In this document: piece after piece, positions 1 to 7,512 of the stretch
How the letters are laid out: each line of letters starts with the position of its first letter
How positions within the stretch are numbered: the first letter of the stretch is position 1
Source: Brevinematales bacterium
GTDB taxonomy: Bacteria > Spirochaetota > Brevinematia > Brevinematales > GWF1-51-8
NCBI GenBank assembly: GCA_020059465.1
Contig: JAGVBZ010000043.1
Span: 1 to 64,000 of the forward strand
DNA: 64,000 nucleotides
Direction: 5' to 3'
Notes under the pieces: generated by a model
Databases searched by the model: none
What the model saw: only the letters and a program-made list of their open reading frames with translations
Told to the model about the DNA's origin: nothing
Program-made: the position numbers and the translations under genes

Positions 1-640
1 AAATACTAAGGATTTTGTAACCAAATACCTGAAAGCGACGCTTTCGGAAAACGATTATGTGCTTTGGAAACTTTCTCAATTGAAAGCGTTCTCTAAAAAA
101 ATATTCCTGCACTCGGTAAATACAGCGTTTATAGCGCTGATCGGTTATTACACCTATAACAATTTCAACCTTCAGGGTATGCTGGACGGAATTATGATCG
201 ACCGGATTATGACCGCCGGATTCCTGCATGATATCGGTTTCATGAAATTCGAGGCCAGAATAGCTGAAAAAAAACGGGTCGAGATTCCCGATAATGAAAT
301 GCACCGATACCTTCAGCACCCCATTATGAGTTTTAAAATTATCGAATCCGAGAAGGAAAAGCACGAGCTGGATAAAACTGTTTTCGATATGATCCTGAAC
401 CATGAAGAACATATAGACGGTTCGGGCGGTCCGAGAGGGCTGGGTGCGGACGGAATGGAATTTCCCGTGCGTTTGTTATCCATCGCGAATTACTTCGAAC
501 TTTTATTAGGCGGTGACTGGTCGGTACGTCCGCGAACCAACCGCGAGCATATGGGGAAATTGAGAACATCCAAGACGGTATTTGATGAGAAAATAGTCGA
601 AGCGCTGGACGTAAGCTTCAACCATCTTTCTCAAGACTAA
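1..640 (+). CDS. HD-GYP-type protein, probably degenerate (5' end cut by window)
   Basis: The reading frame is open from the first bases of the window, so the gene starts upstream; a GTG at 59 lies in frame but is probably internal. The protein carries an HD hydrolase core: HDIG, a later HP.M.FKII helix, and NHEEHIDGSGGP. HD-GYP proteins are cyclic-di-GMP phosphodiesterases in which the last block usually reads HHE..DGSGYP. Here the second His is Glu, the Tyr of GYP is Gly, and the late metal-binding Asp of the usual ADVYDAL stretch appears as Asn (IANYFELL). Activity is therefore doubtful, and it may act as a binding or regulatory domain. The next gene, 13 nt downstream, encodes a degenerate GGDEF domain, so the pair probably belongs to one signalling unit. 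The family assignment is firm; loss of catalysis is inference. Confidence 0.75.
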   Translation, partial: NTKDFVTKYLKATLSENDYVLWKLSQLKAFSKKIFLHSVNTAFIALIGYYTYNNFNLQGMLDGIMIDRIMTAGFLHDIGFMKFEARIAEKKRVEIPDNEMHRYLQHPIMSFKIIESEKEKHELDKTVFDMILNHEEHIDGSGGPRGLGADGMEFPVRLLSIANYFELLLGGDWSVRPRTNREHMGKLRTSKTVFDEKIVEALDVSFNHLSQD

Positions 641-653
641 GGGCGGAAAACAA

Positions 654-1517
654 ATGGCTACACCCTCCGAGATCGAAAACGATATTCTTGTTGTTTTTCA
701 TGATAATGTCGAAGATTATTTACGGATGAAATCCGCAGTCGAGATGCTTTATAAAACCTTTCCTGATTTTCCGGTGCTGAAATTCCTTTTTTTCAAAATA
801 ACACGTTTGACCCTCAGCGAATCCGACGCCCGCCGGCTGTTCGAGAATATTATCAATCATTGCTCTATTATATCAGCCAAACTGGAAAAGAATATCAGTT
901 ATTATGTGGGAATGATGGATTATATAATCGAACGGAACCGGATTATTCTCAACCCTGTTTTTATCGATATCTATGTCGCCGATCAGATTGAGGAAAAGAA
1001 TTTCAAGGATCCGTTGACAAATGCGTATAACCGGAATTATCTTGACCGTGTGTTAAAGGCCGAGATCAACCGTTCCGATCGAAACCATTACAATTTTACT
1101 CTGATGACTATCGATATCATTAAGTTCTCTATTATCAACAATAACTATGGATACCATGTCGGGAATTATGTGCTGATAGAAGTTGTGGATAGAGTTCGTA
1201 GAACAATCCGTACCGAGGATACGATTATCCGTTATATGGACGACCGTTTTATCCTGCTGCTCCTGCGAACCGGGGCGGACGGCGCGAGGGTGCTGGCTGA
1301 GAGGATATTATCCAGCTTTTTAACCGATATGATTCAGGTGGAGAACCGCTTGTTAAATCTCGCGTTGACAATCGGATTGATCGAATACCCCACGAATGGA
1401 ATGACCGAGGAAGAATTGCTGAGCGAGTTACAGCGGATGAGGTATAAGTCTAAAGAAAGTGGCCCGAATACGATTGCGGTAGCCGAGGGGCGGCAAAACG
1501 GCCATTCGGCGGGGTAA
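654..1517 (+). CDS. GGDEF-domain protein with degenerate active site
   Basis: This 287-residue protein has an N-terminal helical half and a C-terminal GGDEF fold. The fold opens with the typical DPLTNAYNR turn at about residues 118-126. The active-site loop reads RYMDDRF where diguanylate cyclases have R.GGDEF, so both glycines and the Glu are missing. The flanking framework is intact (IDI.KF, N..YG...G..VL, R..RT.R..D), so this is a true family member that probably cannot make cyclic-di-GMP. It may bind nucleotide or act as a scaffold. The gene lies between a degenerate HD-GYP gene and a RecQ-like gene, separated by a few bases on each side, which suggests one transcript. The start is ATG after GGCGGAAAA. 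Confidence 0.75.
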   Translation: MATPSEIENDILVVFHDNVEDYLRMKSAVEMLYKTFPDFPVLKFLFFKITRLTLSESDARRLFENIINHCSIISAKLEKNISYYVGMMDYIIERNRIILNPVFIDIYVADQIEEKNFKDPLTNAYNRNYLDRVLKAEINRSDRNHYNFTLMTIDIIKFSIINNNYGYHVGNYVLIEVVDRVRRTIRTEDTIIRYMDDRFILLLLRTGADGARVLAERILSSFLTDMIQVENRLLNLALTIGLIEYPTNGMTEEELLSELQRMRYKSKESGPNTIAVAEGRQNGHSAG

Positions 1518-1518
1518 A

Positions 1519-2325
1519 ATGCCGGATCTTTCCTTTCTGCGCGATGATAGGATACGGATTTCAGTACGGTTTGTCAGCGACAAAACTCATTATCTGCTGC
1601 GGGAATTTCCCCGTCGATCTAACTCAATAATTATTTCAGGATCGGAATACCGGCGAGGGTTTTTGGGATACTCTTTTAAAAATTCAGCGGATAGATCGCA
1701 CGTCATGGAAATGGAAAGTGAGGAAGTAAAAGAATCTATCGTCAAAAGTTTGAAAAAGTTAGAAATGCCTTATATTCTAATAACTGACCGTTTTCATCAT
1801 GCAATCCCGGGAGATTGGGAATACTTGATGTATTTCAGTTCCCCCCTTCGGATTGACGCGCTGTTATCCGATATAAATATGATAGAGCGCCGGAAGGGAC
1901 TGCAGGTCGTAGTTTTATGCGATTGGCGGGAATACGAGGGGCTTCATCTTCACGCCGGAAGCGGCCGGGACGAGGCCGCTGTCATGCGGGAATGGTTATC
2001 CGGTTCCCGCTGCAGAATCGCCTCGATCGATGAGGGGGAGGATTGCGGAAGGTGCGATTTTTGTTTATCGCCGGGGAAAGATGGATTGACGGATACGGAG
2101 ATCCGGCTGCTCGCGATGCTGAGAGCGGACGGGAAATTGTTCGCGCGCGGCCGGCTATTTGAGCTTGGATACGGGCTTCACCTGCGCGATCTGGCTTTTC
2201 CGGGGTACGGGGTTCTCAGGGGGATACGCAGGGATGCGGCTCTGGGGGCATTGTTTACACTAAAAAATAAGGGTTTGATAGAGTTTTCGGGGCGCGGTAC
2301 TGAGATTTTAATAAGAGGGATATAA
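1519..2325 (+). CDS. RecQ-like C-terminal half protein (no helicase motor)
   Basis: The 268-residue protein resembles only the back half of RecQ helicase. Residues about 96-140 follow the pattern of the end of helicase domain 2 (a hydrophobic strand, then a short helix, then VVVLCD.REYE) but the RecQ arginine-finger stretch QETGRAGRDG is replaced by an unrelated sequence. A RecQ-type zinc site follows: C165-R, then C176-G-x-C179-D-x-C182-L. Residues about 189-268 look like the winged-helix RQC domain. Walker A and the DEAH box are absent, so ATP-driven unwinding is not expected. It could bind DNA, or be a decayed RecQ kept for another use. The start codon lies 1 nt after the stop of the GGDEF gene, indicating coupled translation. 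The similarity is by eye and should be tested by profile search. Confidence 0.5.
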   Translation: MPDLSFLRDDRIRISVRFVSDKTHYLLREFPRRSNSIIISGSEYRRGFLGYSFKNSADRSHVMEMESEEVKESIVKSLKKLEMPYILITDRFHHAIPGDWEYLMYFSSPLRIDALLSDINMIERRKGLQVVVLCDWREYEGLHLHAGSGRDEAAVMREWLSGSRCRIASIDEGEDCGRCDFCLSPGKDGLTDTEIRLLAMLRADGKLFARGRLFELGYGLHLRDLAFPGYGVLRGIRRDAALGALFTLKNKGLIEFSGRGTEILIRGI

Positions 2326-2342
2326 TCGCAAATGGGTGTTGA

Positions 2343-2840
2343 ATGAGACTGAAACGAAAAAGCGCAGTATTTTTACTCGACTTATTTTATTTTCTTATCC
2401 GTAAAACCTTTTCTAAAAGCCGAATGGAAAAGATATATCAGTATATCTGCAGGATATTCGAGGAAGAGGCGGTGGATTGCTATATGCGGGATATAAAGGA
2501 TATCGGGTTTTTCGAGATCATGATACTGGGTTCCGACGAGACGAAAGAGATGTCGCGTGAAACCACCGAGACTATGCAAAAAATCAAACGCACCGAATTT
2601 ATGGAGCGGCTGGTGGGGTATGTTCCGTCTACCCATCTGCGCAGGAGTCAGGAGACGGAGGTTGTATGGGTGAATATCGAAGCTAAGAAGAAACGGGTGG
2701 TAGAGGTGTTGACCGAGAAGGGTGAATTGATTAAATATCTCGGGCGCAGAATAGTTTCCCGTGATGAAAAACTATATGAAAGAATTGAACGGGTTTACAG
2801 TAATTTGGAGATTGATCTAAATAAAATTCTTCCGGATTAG
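2343..2840 (+). CDS. hypothetical protein, basic and helical
   Basis: I do not recognise this 165-residue protein. It begins with a short basic and hydrophobic segment (residues about 5-22, FLLDLFYFLIRK), which could be an amphipathic or membrane-touching helix rather than a cleaved signal. The remainder is charged and predicted helical, with several KK and RR pairs and no cysteine pattern beyond two scattered Cys. The start is ATG 17 nt after the stop of the RecQ-like gene, with only a weak ribosome site. It is probably the last gene of the operon, since a new promoter follows at 2850. Function unknown. Confidence 0.55.
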   Translation: MRLKRKSAVFLLDLFYFLIRKTFSKSRMEKIYQYICRIFEEEAVDCYMRDIKDIGFFEIMILGSDETKEMSRETTETMQKIKRTEFMERLVGYVPSTHLRRSQETEVVWVNIEAKKKRVVEVLTEKGELIKYLGRRIVSRDEKLYERIERVYSNLEIDLNKILPD

Positions 2841-2849
2841 CATATCTAC

Positions 2850-2878
2850 TTGGAATTTTGAAAAATTGTGTGTATATT
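2850..2878 (+). promoter_or_regulatory. sigma-70-type promoter for the TPR lipoprotein gene
   Basis: TTGGAA (2850-2855), 17 bp, then TATATT (2873-2878). It lies 44 bp before the ATG at 2922, which has a good AAGGAGG site. Confidence 0.6.
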
Positions 2879-2921
2879 ATTTTGGGCGAGCGGGCTGTGT
2901 GTTTTGTAATAAGGAGGCTTT

Positions 2922-3911
2922 ATGAAGCTGAAAATTATCGCTGTATTTATCATATTAATTAGCGCCCTCACAATCAGTTCGTGCTTTAATGTTTTCTCGC
3001 TGCTGAACCCCGCTGAGCCTGCGCAAGTCGACAGTATTCCGATGCTTCTTTCATTAGGCGACGGTTACATTTCACAGGGTGAATACCAGAAGGCCTACGA
3101 TGCGTATGCGCGTGTCCTGCAGCTGGACGATAACAACGCGCTTGCGCTGGAAGGAATATCGACGGCTTACTTGTACTGGAAGATTCCTCCCACTCAGTTC
3201 ATCCGTGCCGTTCTATCGAATAATTATTCCCTGATCAATATGAATACTTTATATGATGTAAGCGAGTTCGTGCAGGCAAAACTCTATATGATTGTATCCA
3301 GCGCCGGAGACGGGGTTATTCCGTATAACGATATCAATATCAACCTGAACTTTTTTATTTTCAATACCGCGTTTGCGGCGTTCCTGCTCGGCGATACGGA
3401 TTTGGACAGGAATATTATTATGGATACCAACGACTATTTGATGTTCTATCCGGATTTTTCGATTTCGAATAATCTCCCGAATACCACGAATTTTGTTCAG
3501 GCAATAAAAATGCTGAAAACAATTGGGACATTAGTTCCGAGATTTAATACCTATATCGCCCATTCCGAATACAGTTTGGGTATCATAGAGAACAGCGTCT
3601 ACACCCCGGAGGCCAAGGCGACTGTCTCTAACGTAAGAGCCTCGATTAACATGGTGTTACAGACAGTCGTGTCGAACTTCGAATCAATTTCAAATCTGAC
3701 GTCCCTATCACAGTTCGGTTTGACAAATACCTATGGATTGACCAATCTCTGGTTCTTCGAAGGATTTTCACCGACAAATTATACTGAGTTTACCAACGCG
3801 ATGGCGCAGGCGGGGGTTTCGAACCTTGCGAATATGCAGCCGGAATTAATGCTGCTTCTCCCGGATTTAACAAACTTTAATCTGGTTCTGTCCAATTACT
3901 TCGGGCTTTAG
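2922..3911 (+). CDS. TPR-containing lipoprotein
   Basis: The 329-residue protein opens with a lipoprotein signal: basic MKLK, a hydrophobic stretch, and a lipobox ending LTISSC (Cys about 21). A tetratricopeptide unit follows at about residues 42-80 (SLGDGYISQGEYQKAYDAYARV, here in part). The last hundred residues are rich in Asn, Thr, Ser and Leu. It is likely to be anchored in the periplasm-facing leaflet or at the cell surface and to bind a partner through the TPR. Its stop is 16 nt before the start of an outer-membrane barrel gene, so the two may form a lipoprotein/barrel pair. The exact role is unknown. Confidence 0.75.
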   Translation: MKLKIIAVFIILISALTISSCFNVFSLLNPAEPAQVDSIPMLLSLGDGYISQGEYQKAYDAYARVLQLDDNNALALEGISTAYLYWKIPPTQFIRAVLSNNYSLINMNTLYDVSEFVQAKLYMIVSSAGDGVIPYNDININLNFFIFNTAFAAFLLGDTDLDRNIIMDTNDYLMFYPDFSISNNLPNTTNFVQAIKMLKTIGTLVPRFNTYIAHSEYSLGIIENSVYTPEAKATVSNVRASINMVLQTVVSNFESISNLTSLSQFGLTNTYGLTNLWFFEGFSPTNYTEFTNAMAQAGVSNLANMQPELMLLLPDLTNFNLVLSNYFGL

Positions 3912-3927
3912 TGGGCGGGAGGAAAAT

Positions 3928-5079
3928 ATGCTGAAGAAACTATTTTTATTTATTTCAATCACCCTTGTACTCGCCGGCGCAGGATACGGATTGCAGAAGG
4001 AAGTGAAAATCACACAGCCTATCGATGTGATAGCGACCGGCGGCGCAGGCGTAGCCGATACGGCGCGTTTCGGAATAGTTTTCATGAATCCCGCCGCCCT
4101 CGGAGCGAATGAGTTTAAGGGTTTCTCGGTGCTAAAAGCCGGTCTGCGGGCTAACCTCGATCTTTACGATCTTGCGATGCTGGCACTTCGCTTCGGGAAT
4201 GGCCAGACTACGATGGAAAGTTTGACCGACGCCGAATGGCAGAAGATTCTGAATTTGAAAAGCACTATCGGGGTAACCGGTCCGTTGATGCTCGGATATG
4301 TCGGCAACGGGCTTGGATTACTGCTCTATGACGATATATATACATCGGTAACAGTCAAGCAGGCTCCGGGTTTGCCCTATGTTAAATTCGCGACCTATGC
4401 GGATATCGGGTTTACTGTAGGATACGGTTTCGAGTTTCCTATTCCCTTCTTCCTGGGCAAGTTTACCCGTGTATACGCCGGCATCAACCTGAAATATCTC
4501 AATAGAATGAAATATGTCAATGACCGGCTGAGTATTTTAGAGGCGCTGGATATTGGAACAAGCATCGCGGCGTTCGATAGAGGATTCCTGATGGGCCAGA
4601 ATATCGGTTCGGATGTCGGGTTAATGGTTAAAATGCTCGATTTCTCGATAGGACTGGTTTGCCGCGACTGGTTCTCGACGGGATTTAACTGGAGTGAATA
4701 CACCGCGGATTTTAAAAAGATCGAGGGCGGGCCTGTCTATGAAGCGACCTATTTTACCCCCTCGCTCGATTTGGGGATTTACTGGAAATTGAATTTCGGG
4801 AATTTCCTGATCAACAGTATGGAAATATATTTCGATATTGTGAATTCCCTGGATTTCACCGAAAGCTATTTATTGAAGCTGAGAGCCGGTACGCAGATAA
4901 AATTCTTCACTTTCCTGATTGCCCGCGCGGGGCTGTACAAAGGCTATCCGACTCTGGGTATCGGAATCGATATCCCGGTGCTTAAAATTAACGCGGCTTA
5001 TTATATCGAAGAATTGGGAAATCTGCCGGGTACGATACCGCAGCCCAACGTCATGCTGGATTTCCATATACTGATATAG
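3928..5079 (+). CDS. outer-membrane beta-barrel protein, UPF0164/PorV-like
   Basis: This 383-residue protein has an N-terminal signal peptide (residues 1 to about 21, cleaved near AGYG-LQ). It then shows the sequence GGAGVADTARFGIVFMNPAA, typical of the N-terminus of FadL/PorV/UPF0164 barrels, where the NPA turn is strongly conserved. The rest alternates hydrophobic and polar residues with many aromatic girdle residues and ends in a strand with a terminal Ile, as in barrel proteins. UPF0164 members are common in treponemes, supporting the spirochaete reading. It is co-transcribed with the TPR lipoprotein upstream. A second barrel of similar type is at 54013. The substrate is unknown. Confidence 0.7.
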   Translation: MLKKLFLFISITLVLAGAGYGLQKEVKITQPIDVIATGGAGVADTARFGIVFMNPAALGANEFKGFSVLKAGLRANLDLYDLAMLALRFGNGQTTMESLTDAEWQKILNLKSTIGVTGPLMLGYVGNGLGLLLYDDIYTSVTVKQAPGLPYVKFATYADIGFTVGYGFEFPIPFFLGKFTRVYAGINLKYLNRMKYVNDRLSILEALDIGTSIAAFDRGFLMGQNIGSDVGLMVKMLDFSIGLVCRDWFSTGFNWSEYTADFKKIEGGPVYEATYFTPSLDLGIYWKLNFGNFLINSMEIYFDIVNSLDFTESYLLKLRAGTQIKFFTFLIARAGLYKGYPTLGIGIDIPVLKINAAYYIEELGNLPGTIPQPNVMLDFHILI

Positions 5080-5190
5080 CATGGTCGATTAGGGATTGCT
5101 GGGCACGTCCGCGTAATATGGATTGGATTTTGTTATCTCATGGATACCGCAGACAGGAAAAAAATATCTATAAACAAAAGGTACGATTCT

Positions 5191-5219
5191 TTTACAGAAT
5201 AATATATTTTACTTAAAAT
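5191..5219 (+). promoter_or_regulatory. sigma-70-type promoter for the first STAS gene
   Basis: TTTACA (5191-5196), 17 bp, TAAAAT (5214-5219), 31 bp before the ATG at 5251. Confidence 0.55.
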
Positions 5220-5250
5220 ACTATAAGCAAAAAGCTGCTTGGAGGATTCG

Positions 5251-5589
5251 ATGGCAGGAGTTGAAATTTCCGCGAAGATGGACGGACAGGCCGGTATTAT
5301 ATCGGTCGCCGGTTCGGTGGATGCGCATACAGTGGGTGAGTTCGATAAGAAGCTCAAGGAAGTATTGACCAAGACGAAGAGTATTGTGATAGATGTCACC
5401 GCGCTGGAATACATCGCGACCGCCGGATTAGGCGCGCTTATGGCCTCGTTTAACGAGGTAAAAAAGGCGGGCGGAAATATTATCCTCGCCGGGATGAGCG
5501 ATAAGATCAAGAAGGTGTTCGACACGATGGGATTCTCCAAGGTGTTCAAGATAGTCGGGACGGTTCCCGAAGCGAAATCGGCTCTTTAG
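5251..5589 (+). CDS. STAS-domain anti-sigma factor antagonist with Thr at the phospho-site
   Basis: A single-domain STAS protein of 112 residues, the SpoIIAA/RsbV fold. These proteins bind an anti-sigma kinase when unphosphorylated, releasing the target. The conserved loop reads YIATAGLG, so the residue that is Ser in SpoIIAA and RsbV is Thr57 here. I chose ATG 5251 because GGAGG lies at 5241-5245, five bases upstream; an in-frame TTG at 5239 would place the ribosome site inside the gene. The kinase gene follows 13 nt downstream. It is the first of four STAS genes in 2 kb and the only one with Thr. Confidence 0.85.
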   Translation: MAGVEISAKMDGQAGIISVAGSVDAHTVGEFDKKLKEVLTKTKSIVIDVTALEYIATAGLGALMASFNEVKKAGGNIILAGMSDKIKKVFDTMGFSKVFKIVGTVPEAKSAL

Positions 5590-5602
5590 CCGGATTGCCA
5601 GA

Positions 5603-6022
5603 GTGACTTTACGAATCGCCGGGGTTACCGATTCTTTATCCCGTATCAGGGAATTTGTACTTTCTTTCGCGAAAGAACAGGGTTTCAGTGAGGAAAAATT
5701 AGGCGAGATAGAGATGGCTGTCGACGAAGCCGCCACGAACGTGATTCGTCACAGTTATGCGGAGGATCCGGAAATTCCGGACGATAACCGGGTACTCGAG
5801 ATCGAAGTCAAAGGTATTGAAAAAGGGATCGAGGTGGTTGTTTCCGATTTCGGGAAGGCGTTTAATCCGGTAGGAGTGCCGTTGCCCGACCTTGAACGGC
5901 ATACGACAGCACGGAAAACCCACGGCCTCGGGATTTTCTCGATGAAGGTTTTTATGGATGAAATGGCGCATGAATTCATTCCGGGGATTGGAAACAGGAT
6001 CATTATGCGAAAATTTCTTTAA
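5603..6022 (+). CDS. HATPase anti-sigma kinase, SpoIIAB/RsbW type
   Basis: The 139-residue protein is a lone GHKL ATPase domain. The N-box has E42-A-A-T-N46, the G1 box is VVVSDFGKAF (Asp82, Gly84), and the G2 box is THGLGIF near residue 107. Anti-sigma kinases of this family hold a sigma factor or other output protein and phosphorylate the STAS partner on Ser or Thr. It is the only kinase among four STAS genes, so it probably serves several of them, or works with others elsewhere. The start is GTG at 5603; no ATG is available nearby and no strong ribosome site is seen, which fits translational coupling to the STAS gene. No sigma factor or PP2C phosphatase gene is in the window. Confidence 0.85.
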   Translation: MTLRIAGVTDSLSRIREFVLSFAKEQGFSEEKLGEIEMAVDEAATNVIRHSYAEDPEIPDDNRVLEIEVKGIEKGIEVVVSDFGKAFNPVGVPLPDLERHTTARKTHGLGIFSMKVFMDEMAHEFIPGIGNRIIMRKFL

Positions 6023-6038
6023 GGATTCACGATATATA

Positions 6039-6067
6039 TTGTAAATTGATATAAAATTATTTATAAT
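6039..6067 (+). promoter_or_regulatory. sigma-70-type promoter for the second STAS gene
   Basis: TTGTAA (6039-6044), 17 bp, perfect TATAAT (6062-6067), 36 bp before the ATG at 6103. The three later STAS genes therefore have their own promoter and can be expressed apart from the kinase. Confidence 0.6.
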
Positions 6068-6102
6068 ACTGTACCGAAGCGGAAAGGGGCTGAGGAGTTT
6101 TT

Positions 6103-6453
6103 ATGGAAACGATAATCCAGTATGAGATCAAGATGGACGGCAATTTCGTAATTCTATCCATCATAGGCGAACTCAACTCTCAGGATGTTCCGGAATTTAA
6201 CGATCAAATGCGAGGGGTGCTTGAAAAATCGAAGCTCGTGATTATCGATGCGGCCCGGCTTGACTATATCTGCAGCGCTGGAATGGGCAGTCTTTTGGCT
6301 TCCTTCAACAGTGCTAAGGCCGGCGGCGGAAATATTGTCCTTGTCCACATGACTGGAAATGTACGGAAAGTTTTCGATTTCGTTGGGTTTGGTAAATTCA
6401 TGAGAATTGCCGATTCGCTGAATGATGCGAAGACTTATTTTGAATTAAAATAG
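6103..6453 (+). CDS. STAS-domain anti-sigma factor antagonist
   Basis: A 116-residue STAS protein. The phospho-loop is YICSAGMG with Ser58 at the position phosphorylated in SpoIIAA/RsbV, preceded by the usual strand VIIDAARLD. It is closely similar in plan to the other three STAS proteins here, which suggests local duplication. It starts at ATG 6103 behind a GCTGAGGAG site and is followed 8 nt later by the next STAS gene. Its partner is likely to be the kinase at 5603 or a homologue elsewhere. Confidence 0.85.
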   Translation: METIIQYEIKMDGNFVILSIIGELNSQDVPEFNDQMRGVLEKSKLVIIDAARLDYICSAGMGSLLASFNSAKAGGGNIVLVHMTGNVRKVFDFVGFGKFMRIADSLNDAKTYFELK

Positions 6454-6461
6454 GGGAATTT

Positions 6462-6815
6462 ATGTCGGATCTCAGGGTTTCTGACAAGTTAATGGGAGAC
6501 TATGCTGTTGTAAAGATCGGCGGCGAGCTTTATCCGAAAATGGTTTCCGTGTTGGACGCAAAAATGGCCGAAATTCTCGATAAAACCAAACGTATTATCA
6601 TCGATTTTTCTCATCTGGAGTATATCTGCAGCGCTGCGGTGGGTTATATTGTCGCTTATAATAATCAAGCCGCTGACGCCGGTGGCAGGATAATCGTAAC
6701 CGAAGTCAATCAGAAAATAAAAAAGATTCTCGAGATCATCGGGTTTCCGCGTATGATCGATATGACCGATACGATGGACGAGGCGGTCGAAATGATGCAG
6801 GACGATAATCCGTAA
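6462..6815 (+). CDS. STAS-domain anti-sigma factor antagonist
   Basis: A 117-residue STAS protein. The phospho-loop is YICSAAVG with Ser57 in place; the Gly after it in the canonical SSGLG is Ala here. The loop difference may alter kinase choice. It lies 8 nt after the previous STAS gene and 15 nt before the next, in one transcript. Among the four it has a distinctive acidic C-terminus (MMQDDNP). Confidence 0.85.
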   Translation: MSDLRVSDKLMGDYAVVKIGGELYPKMVSVLDAKMAEILDKTKRIIIDFSHLEYICSAAVGYIVAYNNQAADAGGRIIVTEVNQKIKKILEIIGFPRMIDMTDTMDEAVEMMQDDNP

Positions 6816-6830
6816 CATAAGGAAGGAAAA

Positions 6831-7193
6831 ATGGAAGACGCCGGATATTCGATACATTTCGACGAAGACGGTATTGCTGTTATTACGATTCGCGGCGAAC
6901 TGAATACTTATAATACCGAGGATTTCAAAGCCAATCTGCATGAAACCCTTCTGAAGACGAATAAGGTAATCTGCGACTTCTCGTTCCTTGAATTTATCTG
7001 CAGCGCGAGTGTCGGCGTACTGATAAACAGTCTGAAGGAAGCCCGTCTGCACGGCGGGAACATTATCGTATTCGGGATTCAGGAACGCCTGAAAAAACTT
7101 TTCGAGGCCATCGGGTTTACAAAAGTTTTCAATATCGGATATTCTCTGGTGGATACATATGAGGAAGCCAAGCAGTTGATCCTGGGGGAATAG
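6831..7193 (+). CDS. STAS-domain anti-sigma factor antagonist
   Basis: A 120-residue STAS protein, last of the run. The phospho-loop is FICSASVG with Ser58 in place and the canonical Gly replaced by Ser. The start is ATG after AAGGAAGG. A new promoter at 7211 follows the stop, so the cluster ends here. As in the other copies the only visible domain is STAS. Confidence 0.85.
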   Translation: MEDAGYSIHFDEDGIAVITIRGELNTYNTEDFKANLHETLLKTNKVICDFSFLEFICSASVGVLINSLKEARLHGGNIIVFGIQERLKKLFEAIGFTKVFNIGYSLVDTYEEAKQLILGE

Positions 7194-7210
7194 CCCGTCT
7201 GTACATTAAA

Positions 7211-7239
7211 TTGAAATCTTTAGGAAAATGTTCTATCAT
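7211..7239 (+). promoter_or_regulatory. sigma-70-type promoter for purS-murB-ddl-ftsQAZ
   Basis: TTGAAA (7211-7216), 17 bp, TATCAT (7234-7239), 30 bp before purS. It would head the whole division operon. Confidence 0.55.
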
Positions 7240-7269
7240 GATGAAAATAAAAAATGCGAGGGTTAGCGA

Positions 7270-7512
7270 ATGAAAGCTAAAATAGAAGTGATGCTCAAGC
7301 CGGGTGTATTCGACCCGCAGGGGAAAGTGCTGATGAACGCGCTCCATCATCTGGATTATGCTTCCGTGAAGGATGTCCGCGCCGCGAAGCTTTTTTATAT
7401 CGAGATAGACGAAGCGACGCCCGACGCCGCGAAGAAGAAACTCGACGAGATGGCGGACGAGCTTTTCGCTAATCCCGTGATTGAGAACTATCACATCGAG
7501 ATAACTTCCTAA
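7270..7512 (+). CDS. purS: phosphoribosylformylglycinamidine synthase subunit PurS
   Basis: The 80-residue protein matches PurS in length and pattern: KAKIEVMLKPGVFDPQG at the start, followed by a VRAAKLFYIEID strand and a C-terminal NPVIENYHIEI. PurS dimers bridge PurQ (glutaminase) and PurL (synthase) in the fourth step of purine synthesis. Here it stands apart from purQ and purL and is coupled to murB, overlapping its start by one base (TAATG). PurS genes often sit beside purQ, so this location is unusual, though the protein itself looks intact. Confidence 0.85.
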   Translation: MKAKIEVMLKPGVFDPQGKVLMNALHHLDYASVKDVRAAKLFYIEIDEATPDAAKKKLDEMADELFANPVIENYHIEITS

